DNA from: Macrolepiota albuminosa | Lineage: Eukaryota; Basidiomycota; Agaricomycetes; Agaricales; Agaricaceae | Length of the DNA stretch: 64,000 nucleotides | Direction: 5' to 3' | Assembly: GCA_027475525.1 (NCBI GenBank) | Contig: JAMWFC010000062.1 | Coordinates: 124,001-188,000, forward strand | Shown: piece after piece, positions 10,371-21,175 of the stretch | Layout: every line of letters starts with the position of its first letter | Numbering within the stretch: the stretch's first letter is position 1 | Program-made: the position numbers and the translations under genes | The notes under the pieces: model-generated | Told to the model about the DNA's origin: nothing | Database searches by the model: none | What the model saw: the letters and a program-made list of their open reading frames with translations, nothing else

Positions 10371-12884
10371 TTACTTGAAAGGCCCAATCTATAACCATAT
10401 ACATTTTTGCATTGCTTTAAATGCTGCCATGTATTCAGCTTCATATGATAAGGCAGCCACAGCCTTCTATTTCCTTGATGCTTCTGAAATCGATCCTATG
10501 TCTAGAGACTAAGCATACACTTCAACACTTCAATGTGTATCAAGGCAATTTGCTCAGTCTGAATCTGTGAAGTCTAATAGTTCCATTTTTTCTCTGCCTA
10601 ATTGTAATTGCAAAGTATGCATGCTCTTTAAATACCATACAACTCAAATAGCCACATTTCAATGTTTATAAGTATAACAATCTAGAAACTGTGATAGCTG
10701 TTGGACTGCATACTAGATATTGGACTGAGTGGAAAGGGTGAGCTAGAGAAGCTTACTAACTAAATTACAATAAAGAACATAAAGTAATTTTTCAAGTTCC
10801 TTTTGACTCACTCTTGGTCTATCTACTTAGCACAAGTTGAGACCTGATTCTATAGAAACAGCCAGAGGAAATGCATTGGATTGTCTATAAGGTAGTCAAT
10901 CAAAATTATCTGTGATAAAGATATCAATTTATTTTTACACTTTTATGCCACTGCTATTTTTACAATATGTCATGGTATACCAAAGTCTGAAATAGTCTAA
11001 ATTGATTTGAATTTGTCTTTCAAGCAATTTTTTGCATTTTTAATACTGGCAATAGCCAAGAAGTCATTTATGTGAATATTTATTATGACTATTCCCTTAA
11101 ATATTTTTCTGATGATAGAAACATGCTTCATATTTTAGCCTTATAAATCTTGACTTTTTTATCATCTTGTCAGTGTTTTGTTCTAAATTCTTCTAGTCTG
11201 TTTCATCTTATAAAGTAGCAATAACAATTTACAGACCAACATTTTTTTTCTCTTTTGCTCAAAATTTTTTAGTTGTTGCATAACTATTTATTTGCTTATC
11301 TTTAAGAAGAACACTATTAAGAAAAGCTATTTTTATATCTATTTGCATAGCATCCTACTCTAATGCTGCAGTGATGTATAGAAAAATCTGCCACAATTCT
11401 GCATGTGCAGTAAGGAGAATTTATTGTAATTTCTGCTCTGTACTATTGATCCTGTAGGACATGTTGTATCTTGAAACATGTAATATTACTTTTCTTATCT
11501 CACTTTATTGTAAAGACAGGGCATTTTTTGAAGATTTTCTGATCTTCTGATACATTTTCTAATGGAGTTAACCTCCTATATACTCATTTTTTTCAAAAGA
11601 ATTAGCTCTTCTCAGTATGATGCTTTCTATTTTAACCAATTTGCAGATTCTCTCACCTCATCTAGTATTTTTGGCACCTTAGAGTTTGTTGTCAGATCAA
11701 TGTCTTGAGCATTCTTATTAATCTCCATTACAGCAAGTATTCAATCTAATTTATAAGTATGCACTTTAATATCTTTATCTGTTATCTGTACTTCCTGCCA
11801 TAATTCTTTTAATGCCCTCTGTCTCTCTAGCTTTGTCCTAACTCATTCTGCTCACTTCTTTAATTTTTGAATGCTCTCTTTGTCTGAAACTCTATACAGT
11901 TCTCCAGTACTGTCTTGGATATTGGTATATATATATTTTAAGTGCTTTAATTATTCTGGCTCAATATCTGATCTTTTTACAAGTAGAATTTAGACATACA
12001 ATCAGGATATAATGATTACAGGTCTATTCTTGATATAGTTTGTAGGTCATCAGAATAATTGATTTCTGTAGATACTAGTATGTTCTCATTATCTCTGATA
12101 ATTGAGCAGGCTTATTTTCATTAGATTCTGGATTCAGTGCAGAAGAAGCACTTTGTGCTATCTTGAACATTAGAAGAATGTTTTTATTATCAGAAGAAGA
12201 AAATATTATGGTCAATTTATTTTCTGATATGGAGGCTGTTTCTAGCATCAATAGAGTAAGATTCTCATGACTATCTATAAATTCCACATAGTAAGAACTG
12301 TGAACTCTTTTTGTCATTATTGATAAGCCTTTGAGTTTTAATTGTAACCTGTAAGTATACATTTAATTGATTATTTATATATTTTTAGATTATTTCTTAA
12401 AATAAAAACAAAAACACAACTTCCTATTTTGCAAATATATGAGTAACCTGGTTTGCAATCAGACTATAATTTATCTGAAATAATGTTGTGAATAGCTGAC
12501 TTCTTAGTTTTTCTATGAAAATGAGTAAGAAATAATAGACATTCTGCAGATAGTCTCATCAAACAGGCTTTTTCATTAAGGGTGCAATGCATTTATTCTA
12601 TTTTTTTCATGTGAGCTGAAGTGTACGAGGCTCATACTTTTAAAACAATCTCTTTTGATTTATACTACACTTTATGATTATCACTATTTAGTTCACTATA
12701 ATGTCCAATGTATAGTATTTTCAACTTCTCATTTGTTTCATTTTCTTGAGCTATAACTCATGCCTGCAATTTATCAAAGGCATTATTTTTTGCTTTTAGT
12801 AATATTGACTAAAGTTTGTTTATATAATAATTGACAATGTTCATGTCATAATTGTTCTCTTTATAAAACAACACTGCTAATTGT

Positions 12885-13165
12885 CCTTTCAAATCTATTT
12901 ATACTTTCTCAAGTCTTCTCATTGCTTTATGTTTTTTCTTTTTATTCTGTTTTATTAATATTGATATATATGTCTGTCTACTAAGGATGTAATGATTACA
13001 TTTTAGAGATTTACATTTTAGAGATTTGTTGTATTGTCCTATCAAATCTATTTATACTTTCTCAAGTCTTCTCATTGCTTTATGTTTTTTCTCTTTATTC
13101 TGTTTTATTAATATTGATATATATGCCTGTCTACTAAGGATGTAATGATTACATTTTAGAGATTT
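12885..13165. repeat. Diverged tandem duplication, period about 153 bp
   Basis: A block starting TGTCCTTTCAAATCTATT at about 12,883 recurs from about 13,035 with a few substitutions. A 15-bp ATTTTAGAGATTTAC motif is repeated at the join. It lies within CoA and differs in length and divergence from the 77-bp duplications. Confidence 0.7.
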
Positions 13166-13639
13166 GTTGTGAAAGATTCTAGACATATCTTTAATTATCT
13201 TGACATATGCTATTTGTAGTATAGCCTAATAATTTATATGCCCTAACCTATAGTGCCAGGTTTGAATATCCAGAGCAGTATAAATGATATATGCTTGATT
13301 AAGTTGTATTTCTAAAGTATATAAATTCTTATTGAGAAGCAGTATTTTTAAAGCAACAAGAGTCTTTATGGACTTGTTGATGAGGCTAGTACTACATTTG
13401 TTGAAAGTAGTCATAATTCTGGCATACTTAGTTAATTTACTGATAATAAGAGACAAACTATTGAGTTGAAAATATACAGCACATTGTCAAGCTCAATGTA
13501 GACCCTGCTGTTAATACAGAGGCATATAGATCCAATTTCAGTAGCAGTAATAGTAGAGCCATCAACTTCTCAGATAGAACAGTCTGATACATCAGAAGAT
13601 ATATAAATTGTGATGCCTAAATCAGGGTAGAATCATGCT

Positions 13640-15240
13640 TCTGTTCCCAAATAATGATCTCTTTTTTTGAATAGAGACAGATAGTCCTGATTTTGCCACT
13701 GGTGCAGTCCTATTCTAGTAGTCCTAGAAAGACAGGAAATAGCATTCTGTGGCCTTTGACTCTAAGAGTCTCAATGCCATAGAGTGAGTATACAAGATCT
13801 ACAACAAAAAGATGCTTATGATCATCTGATCATTAGAGGAGTGATGCCATTTTCTAAAAGAGGCTCAGCATAGCTTCAAAGTCTAAATGAATCACAAGAA
13901 CCTGAAGTACTTTTAGACAGCTAAAAAACTCAACTGTTGCTAGGCCTGGCAGTCCTTCTACCTCACCAACTTTGACTCCTTACTGCATTACTGGCTTGGA
14001 AGGAGTATGAGAAAGCCCAATGCCTTTTCTCAATATGCTGATCATGGCTCTAGCAAAGAAAATAATGACAACATCAGTCTCTTACATTCAGAGTTGTTTG
14101 CTATCTGAGTACTTGAGAGAGTTTATGTCCAAGAAAATGAGGTTGACATTATCTGAGACATTTGACAAGAAACCCAGAATAGAGCCTACAAGAATGTGGT
14201 AGCTAAGATTACACTTGCTTTGCACATCAGATGTCTTTTTAATGCAAAATCTATACAGGCTGATAAATAAAACCTTTAAGACAGACTGCTCACATTCTAT
14301 GGCCATATTTACATCCCCAATTTCTCAAAGCTCCATAGATGCATCATTAAACAGTATCATGACTCTCAGATTATAGGACACTCTGGCTATTAGAAAATTT
14401 TAGAACTAGTATCCCAGAACTACTAATAGCTGCAGAGGTTGTAGTATATAGGCTTCTACACCAGCACATGTGACCTATGCCTTTGGATTAAGCCTCAATG
14501 TTGTTCTCTTCAACCAGCTTTACCTCTTGCTAACACTCACAGAATACAAGAATGTGGCTTTTATAGACTTTATTATAGAACTTCTAGATACATATGGGTA
14601 CAATACTGCTATGGTAGTTGTTGACTTCTATAGTAAGTGTGCTCTTTTCATTCCAACTCACACAATATGCTCTGCAATGAATGCTGCCAACCTGTACTGA
14701 AAAAATATTTAGAAGCATTATGGCCTCTCCAATGCATGTGTTTGACAGAAGTTCTTAAAACATCACAAAATTCTCTAGGAGCTCTATCAACTCCTCCACA
14801 TGAAGCTTCACATCTCCACTGTCTACTTACTATCTGCAGTTCAATAGCCAGAATGAGCATATCAATCAGGAATTGAAACAGTATCTCTGACTTTTTTGCA
14901 ACAAACATTAGAATGACTAGGACAAGCTCTTTCTGGAGACTGGGTTTTAGTGCAACAACTATGTCTATTTATTCATATAGATATTGCTATTTTTCCTTGA
15001 CATAGATCAGCACTTCTAAATAAAATTTGAACCATGCATGCAATAGTTGAAAAATAAGTTTATCAACAAGTTTGTTGATTAAATGCAAAAGGCATAGGAA
15101 GAGACAAAAGCAGCACTTACTAAGGCAAAGAACAACATGGCCTGAGACTATGATTAAGAATAGATCCCAGTCTTTATGTACAAACCTAGTGATCATGTCT
15201 ATCTAGATGCCTTGAATATTGTGACCACTTAGCTCTCTCA
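13640..15240 (+). pseudogene. Decayed plus-strand gypsy pol (RNase H to integrase) related to GyE
   Basis: It aligns by eye to GyE 59,530-60,830. The RNase H part includes TTTGCCACTGGTGCAG.. and CAAGAGTCTCAATGCC near 13,690-13,780 and GAACCTGAAGTACTTTT near 13,900. The integrase part at 14,580-14,700 has ATGGTAGTTGTTGACTTC and the TTCCAACTCACACA block, then AATCAGGAATTGAAACAGTATCTC near 14,860. Many stops, small deletions and almost no CpG. The decay looks as deep as in the adjacent CoA relic. Confidence 0.75.
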
Positions 15241-15619
15241 GAAGCTCTTGCATTAGCAGCTTAGACCATATATAGTAAAACTTATTTTATTTTATTTTAT
15301 TTTTTATAATATATATAAGTTGTTCTGTTTTCTGTTAGATATGTTCAGTTATATGATGATTTTTTATAATTTTTTTTTATTTTTTATTTTTGCTTTAGCA
15401 ATTGTTTACATTATTAATAAATAAGTTGTTATATTACAATGATGTTATTTGCCTATGTATGCTAGATTAATAGCTATTGACTTGTTAATAGTAATAAAAC
15501 ATTATTGAACTAATGAGCTGATAAACTTTAACCTTTAAAAGTAAGGAAGTACAAAAGTGAATCAAGTTGATGTCATATTAAAAGGAAATATAAATATATC
15601 CTCATGTAGACTCACAAGT
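15241..15619. other. AT-rich low-complexity sequence, no gene seen
   Basis: Runs such as (TTTTA)n at about 15,280-15,305 and long T tracts at about 15,360-15,390. No coding or structural signal was recognised. Confidence 0.5.
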
Positions 15620-16118
15620 TGTAAGGGCGACCTCTAAAGGTTGTGGCTCAGTCACACAGCTGGCAGAGGGAGATCCAAAGTGTATTAGAATATATACTGA
15701 CAATATCAAGGTAGCTACTCACCTGGCAGAGGGAGATCCAAAGAGAACAAGTCTAGGGATTCCCTATGCCAGGTTGGACGCTTCTGGGGCCTCTGAAGCA
15801 TGGGAAACAACTGTACAGTACAACAAAACCTTAAAAACTCGAAAATTGCCTACACAAATACTTGTACAAATAAGGGGCAAACTCTGGCAAACTCTGGCTT
15901 ATATAAGTGGTCTGGAAGCGGTGCTGAGTGGGCCTATACTTGTCTGAATGGTGGCTAAAGAACCAGAGCATCTCAAGGGCTAAGAGTAGTACTAACAGAT
16001 AGTGTTGAAAGAATAGAAACAGTAAAATGAAATAATGTCAGAAGAAATAAGAGAATGAATAGAAGGAGAATGAAGAGATAAGGAGTGAGAAAAGGAAGAA
16101 ATGAGGAGTCCCCTGACA
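15620..16118 (-). mobile_element. LTR of the GyE family truncating the Gln-rich ORF
   Basis: 499 bp in reverse orientation, TGTAAGGGCGACC..CCCCTGACA on the plus strand, matching the GyE 3' LTR and retaining more CpG than the 9.1-kb copy. The flanking 5-mers (CAAGT left, GTTTT right) do not match, and neither a PPT nor the GyE leader adjoins it. It is therefore not a clean solo LTR. It marks a rearrangement border between the AT-rich graveyard and the CpG-rich block to the right. Confidence 0.8.
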
Positions 16119-17057
16119 GTTTTGCGCTGAGCGCGCATATGATCCATGTTGTCCATCATCCGGCTGATGAGGACGACCGCCTCTGCATCACGGAGGAATG
16201 ATGACTCTGCAGGTACATCGTACCCATTGTCCCCCAGGCATTGGAGAAGAGTAGCCAGGACTAAGTCCTGGTTGAGACTGAGCTCGACAGCCCATGCTTT
16301 TTCTTTGTCGTGTTGAGGACACAACTCTTCTTCCGAGCTGGGCTTGGGTTGGTGCGGCATCTCTAGCCGCTGTAGCAAGGAGAGCTTGGCCAGGCTCTCT
16401 GTTGGTGCATCAGCTGATGAACTGATGCTTAGTTCTGTATCGAGAGTTTCTGTACTCTCAATGGCCGTGGTGGCCTGCATGAGGAATGCTTGGTGTCCCT
16501 CTAGATTGTTGACTGGTACTGTGGTTGACAGGGAAGCCAACCTGCCTCCCTTGGCTGTCACCTCATACAAGGCATCGTACTGGGGCATCGCGCCCCAAGC
16601 CCCCATGCCAGGGTAGTGCGCCGAGGCGGTAGACTGGGGCAAATGATGTGCGCCCATTGCCCCTCTTGCCATAGCGGGGGCAAACTGTCCCCATCCTGGC
16701 GCTGCTTGGGGGCTGACTAGCCCCCCATAGGGCTGTTGCTGATATTGGCCCTCTGCGTGATGTGGTGCATAAGCACCCGCCACTGGTTGTTGGGGCTGAT
16801 AGCCGTCCACAGGTGCATTTTGAGGCATGAAGTTGCCCTGCATGAGTTGGTGGATAGCCACTGATCACCAGCTGCTGTGGCGGGTAGCCCGCCGCTGGTT
16901 GTTGCTGCTGCTGTGGGAAGCCCACAGCCTGTTGCAATTGTCCCCACTGGGGGAGCCATCTGCCCCCCCCTTCAGCCGATGGTAAGACTGACGGCGCAAA
17001 CTCAAACTGCTGCTGCTGTTGCTGCTGCTCACTACGGTCCATGGGCATGTTGTCCAT
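16119..17057 (-). CDS. Gln/Pro/Ala-rich ORF downstream of GyB pol, truncated, one frameshift
   Basis: Unrecognised protein. It starts MDNMPMDRSEQQQQQQQ at 17057 and continues with Q-, P-, G- and Y-rich sequence (repeated QQQQ and GYQPQQP-like runs). After a one-base frameshift at about 16,855 it runs into a more ordinary acidic, helical region (LDTELSISSS.., LAKLSLLQRLEMP, NQDLVLATLLQCLGDNG, ending ..MRAQRKT). It is cut off at 16,118 by an LTR. It lies only about 105 bp downstream of, and in the same direction as, the stop of the GyB integrase-chromodomain frame at 17,162. It could be a third sense ORF of GyB, the gag of a different element, or a host gene fragment. No zinc finger, signal peptide or catalytic motif was seen. 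Confidence 0.5.
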
Positions 17058-17161
17058 GGTTAAGGGAAGAAAGGGAAAAAAGAAACTTTGCCTTCTAAGA
17101 TGTGTTTCAGCCACAGCTGCTGACCAACTCAGCCAAGCCACGATCGGCACTGCTGATTAAA

Positions 17162-17656
17162 TTAAGCGCCGGCACGCTTACTTAATTGATGTGGGCGCTT
17201 AACGCCCTTCAACTCCAAATAACGGTCAAGTGCTGCCAACTTGGAGCAATGGGAGTGTGGCTCCCATGTTGTGTCTCCGAGGGACTACCACACCTCAAAC
17301 TTGAGCATATTATGCTCAGTCCACCAGTGCCCTATGATGCACTCAACGAACCATTCGTCATTGTCTCGAGCCCCAAAGTCATAGGGGCCCAGGGTCACCC
17401 TGTTAGGGAATAGTGTGTTGTCAGACGCGCTATATGGTCGCAACAGTGACACATGGAACTTTGGAACGATGCGTCGTTCCTGTAATGCCTGAGGCAGCTT
17501 CAACACGTAGTTGGAGGTACTTGGCTCCGCATCTAGGATGTGGTACAGGCCTACCCATTTCAGGCAGAGTTTACTCGCCCGACCCTTTGGAAGTCTCAGG
17601 TTATGCGTTGACAAATAAACCAACGCTCCTACTGCTATAGGTGGTTCTGCTCACCT
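17162..17656 (-). pseudogene. GyB integrase C-terminus and chromodomain (separated from the rest by GyC)
   Basis: Continuation of the GyB pol frame from 28,821 across the GyC insertion. It reads LVYLSTHNLRLPKGRASKL.. (GPY/F-like region), HVSLLRPY, then a chromodomain with NDEWFVECIIGHWW, a stop where W-rich chromodomain sequence is expected (TAG at 17,285), SLGDTTWEP and a final helix, ending TAA at 17,162. The chromodomain normally steers integration to methylated-histone chromatin. Several Arg positions read as Trp or stop, which fits CpG decay. The frame at the insertion border carries TGA. Confidence 0.8.
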
Positions 17657-17660
17657 ACAG
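17657..17660. repeat. GyC target-site duplication, left (ACAG)
   Basis: ACAG here against ACGG at 28,817-28,820. The single difference is a CpG transition. A 4-bp duplication is inferred. Confidence 0.5.
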
Positions 17661-18583
17661 TGATGACGCCCAAAGTTTGGTCAGTAACAAATGTAACAAT
17701 AGTGTTACCGTACCAAGAGTTTGCGTTGGGCGCGCTATAAGTGATGAGAGGAGTCCCGGGCAGGTCCCAGAGAACGCATCTGTAAAAATAGGGTAAAGTC
17801 GGTAACGAGGTCGGCAAGTGTAAAGCGCTAAGGTAAAGCGCCTATGGAAAAAGCAGTAAGTGAACACAGCAACGGTAAGCGGCAAGAGCATGATAAGCTT
17901 AGCGAAGTCTAAGCGTCAATAATGCCTGCCATAGTTGCAAGGCGCGAGTATGTCGAGTATTGGCGAGCATCTGCAACTGCCGATGAGTTTGACGTTGCCG
18001 ACCGTAGCGTAAGGGAGACTGAAGAAAGGGGAGTAGTGAACTCTGGTCTATTGTTCGATTGCTGTATGTACAAGTCGGTAAGTACTTTTATATTACAATG
18101 AGTTCACCGTCGCCAGTGGCTAATGACGCCAGAGTGCGGTAAACTGGAAAATTTCATAGGGGTAGCTCCAACGGTTTCAGATCCCTACCGTCTTTTCAAG
18201 ACCCTTGGCGCCACCAGGTGGCAGATCGCGGTGCTAAACCATCAATTCATCACCCTTCTGTCTGTCCAAAGTGCTTAGCAATGTCAGGCGCCGAATCGAG
18301 ACGCTAAGCGGTGTCAGACGCCAAGGTCAAACGCCAAGCTGTCTGTCAGTTTTTGATAGATCCTCAGGCTTCTCGCTAAGCGCTGTCGTCAGTGACTGAT
18401 GCCATCTGTCAGTTGTCATTCTGTCTGCCATCGGCGCTATCATTGATCAGATCTGCTTCTTGCCGTGCGCGGCCGTCAAATATTGCCAAAAATGGTTAGT
18501 TAGCGTGCGCTAAGGTATCCCGGGTCGGTGCCATGTTGCCGTCGCCTGCCGTTGATGCGCTGATCCTGTATGGGGTCCTATCA
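17661..18583 (-). mobile_element. GyC 3' LTR
   Basis: 923 bp, TGATGACGCC..GGTCCTATCA, identical in length to the other LTR at 27,894-28,816. I count 12 substitutions between them, every one CpG against TpG or CpA, and no indel. The element is minus strand, so this is its 3' LTR. It also lies about 170 bp upstream of the plus-strand accessory gene. Confidence 0.95.
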
Positions 18584-18594
18584 TCTCCCCCCAA
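18584..18594 (-). promoter_or_regulatory. GyC polypurine tract
   Basis: Plus-strand TCTCCCCCCAA, i.e. TTGGGGGGAGA on the element's strand, immediately next to the LTR. This is the expected position of the plus-strand DNA primer. Confidence 0.8.
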
Positions 18595-18753
18595 CTGAAA
18601 AATTGACTGTCCTCAGTCACCAAATAAGGCTACCATTACCGCTTTTGTGACAAGTGGTCCGTGCGTTCTTGAGATTTTGTTTATAGTCCTGGCACGTGAG
18701 TTTGGACTTCGTTTCTTCTCCCCCTCTTTACCTGGCGCTCCATAAAATAAAAT

Positions 18754-20993
18754 ATGTCCTTCCATATTCCAACTCCGCCCCCCGTTCCCTCTCAAGCTGC
18801 TCAAGAAGCCGCTTACGCCTACATCGCCAAGGCTAACCGCTTTATTGGCCACATCGAGGGCGTTGGCACCGAGGCGTCCCAAAACCTTGTGGTTGGTGTG
18901 ATGAAGTTGCTGGAGTGATGCTATGAGGTGAGAGTTCTTGGCGTCGGGTGGGACCGCGAAATCGAGGTGTGGGAGTGGTGCCACGCACGGTATGTTGACA
19001 ATCGTGGCGCTGAGTGGTTAGCGCCTTTCTCCCGTTTCATAAGTTGCTTTTGTCACCTGCCATGTCGCTTAGCTAATTGCTACCTAGGCGCCTCCCCCCG
19101 TCCCCACCATCAAGGATGAGCTGGAGGATATTCTCTCTGGCACGTTGCCAATGACCGTAAGCGCATCGGCAACCGAGTAAGTAGCTTCTGACCTTTCCTT
19201 CCCTAGCTATGGACTGAACTATCCCCTCGTAGCAAGCAAGAGGTACTAGAGCCCCTTGCTCGATTGCAGATCGAGCAAGAGCAGGAGGAGGCTGCCGCTG
19301 CCGCTGCCGCACACTCCTTGGCGGTGGCAAGGGCAGAGCTCGCCAAGGAGCAAAAGAAGGAGTCCGTTGCCGAGGGTTCCAGCAAGGGGTCTCGCGCCGG
19401 CAGTGTTCAGAGCCCCACACTGCCGGCAGGCACACAGGGTTCACCTTCAAAGCCTGGCAAGGCTTTGAAGAAAAAGGTGAGTCTGCTGGTGTTGGCGTCT
19501 CTCCTTACCGACTGTGACTTTTGCTAGTCTCGCAAGGGGAAGGGCCCTCAATACGAGGTATGCCGTAGTGACTCTTTGCCGACTCTCTGCTGACTCTCTC
19601 CCAGCTCCCTAGCCAGACAACTTTCGACGACAAAGAGTTGAAGGGTTTGCTCTTGCCGTGCCGGGAAGACGTTGTCATGGACAAGGGCATTGAGGGAGGA
19701 GTGGAGATTCCCGAGATGAAGAACAAACGCACGGTTTCCCTGGCGACGCGCCAGGAGTTCAAAGATTTGCGTGGAGCGGTAAGTTGTCTTAGCCTTTTTT
19801 GTATGACTTTTGTTCTCAAGCAAGGGTAGTGTGACAAATGCTGGGCCGATAACGACCCCGAAAGTTGCTGGTTCTCCACTGGCGCCCAACCATGTTACCG
19901 CTGCGGCACTCTCAAACGTGCTTGTATGATCGACGGCGCCAAGAGTCGTGAACGTGGCGGGGTGCCTGACCTTTTCGTGGAGAAGACCTTTTCCTGGGCG
20001 GTCTTGGTCAAGCGGGCCAGGGAGTTTGTTGAGAGGGAACGTAGCGAGGTTGCTGCTGGGAGAGCGGCAAAGATCAGCAAGTCCTCCTTGGCGCTGCCGA
20101 CGCGCCAAGGAGATGAATCGGAATTGGTCGGTAAGCGCGGCGCTGGCGAGCGCCAGGAAAAACATAAGGCCTCCTCCCCAAGCAAGGGCAAGGGTAAGGC
20201 TAAGCGAGTACGCATCAAGTCGCCCCCCTCCTCTCCAACTGCTGAGGACACGGAGATGAGGGAGCTTGGAGAAGCCCTTGCCGCCAGCCGCCTCCCTTCC
20301 GTTAGCGGTGAGGCTGGTCCCAGCCGCTTGCTGTCCCCTTTGGTCTTACCTGAAAACGCGCCTGCCAACGTTTCGACTGCTGGCGCCCCAGGAGGTGAAG
20401 GTGACGTTGAAATGGGAGAGCCCGCTAGCGCGCAAGAGTTAGCCGGGGAGGAGGAGACACGGGGAGGATTGCCAAGTTGCGAGGAGGTCGGGGGTGGCAG
20501 TGAAGATGCTGAGGGAGAGGCAGAGGAAACTTTGCGGGAGGCCCCTGGCGAGTTTCAAGAGTTGCCGACGGTGGAGCCTGCCACCCCCTGGGTAAGTGAG
20601 GGCGACTTGGCAATGCAGCTCTGGACGAGCTCAAGCAGGCCTTCGTCATGGACCCCCCAGCCTCAGCCAAGAGTCACTGGCGATTCGCATGAGTGGCTGG
20701 GGGAGGACTTGGTTTATCCTGTGGTGGCCCTGTACCCGCCTCAGGTTATAGAGTGGCTGGGGGTACGTGCGGCAAGCATGCGTGCGGTTTTGGGTTGCGA
20801 GCGCGAACACGTTCGACAACAGATCATGGCTTCGCGACTCCGGTACTCCAACTTGACCCGTAGCATAGAGACCCTCGAGGAATACCAAGCCGACTGCAAC
20901 AAGGCGCTAGAGTGGCAAGTCCTCAATCAGGTTCAGGTTGGCGACCTTCTGCCATTCGACGACTCCTTGCCGCTTTCCGATCGCGAAGACTGA
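18754..20993 (+). CDS. GyC antisense accessory gene with Zn2Cys6-like cysteine array, multi-exon
   Basis: Runs opposite to gag-pol, between pol and the 3' LTR. Supported exons: 19,088-19,156, 19,207-19,476, 19,528-19,557, 19,605-19,778 and 19,830-20,993, joined by 47-51-nt GT-AG introns with consistent phase. The 5' exon starting ATG at 18,754 (MSFHIPTPPP..) has an in-frame TGA at 18,916, perhaps from CGA, and its splicing is unclear. Exon 2 begins LWTELSPRSKQEVLEPL, then comes an Ala/Glu helix. The last exon opens with cysteines spaced C-X2-C-X8-C-X8-C-X2-C-X6-C, resembling a fungal Zn2Cys6 cluster with longer loops. A WAVLVKRAREFVERE helix, a basic KGKGKAKRVRIKS stretch (possible nuclear signal), a Pro/Ser/Glu-rich middle and a helical C-terminus follow. 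Function unknown; DNA or RNA binding is an inference. Confidence 0.75.
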
Positions 20994-21175
20994 CGGACCT
21001 TAGGGTAGATAGGCCGTCGTGTATTTAGATTTTGTTTGGTGATTCGTACGTGTAAATATACTTCTTGCCGCCTTCTTGCCGAGTGGAAGGACAAGTCCCG
21101 TAATCTGAGTTAGCGCAGCAGCAGATAAGTAAGATAAGTAATAGAAAGAAAGAGCTTATCAATATATAGTCTTTT

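Larger units (their letters stand above)
8220..13610 (-). pseudogene. CoA: heavily decayed Ty1/copia element, interrupted
   Basis: Minus-strand remnants in copia order. About 13,460-13,610 resembles the protease-to-LYVP region (IELDNVLYIF..). 13,226-13,300 has the GAG-pre-integrase motif TWHYRLGHINY. Integrase/RT debris follows to about 10.9 kb. An RNase H block around 10,400-10,450 reads ALSYEAEYMAAF. The RNase H C-terminus at 8,985-9,110 includes CDNNLVINLLED and VKHVDIKYYFL. VDIFTKAL lies near 8,290. Stops and frameshifts are everywhere, and CpG is almost absent. Insertions split it at 8,322-8,935 and between 9,142 and about 10,370. It resembles CoB at 35.8-40.4 kb, probably a relative. 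Confidence 0.7.

Noticed and set aside
13226..13456. Small standalone minus-strand gene
   Set aside because: Contains the copia GAG-pre-integrase motif TWHYRLGHINY and fits in line with the CoA relic.
15620..16118. Simple solo LTR with target duplication
   Set aside because: The 5-mers on either side (CAAGT and GTTTT) do not match, unlike the clean ATGAC pair at the 9.1-kb copy.
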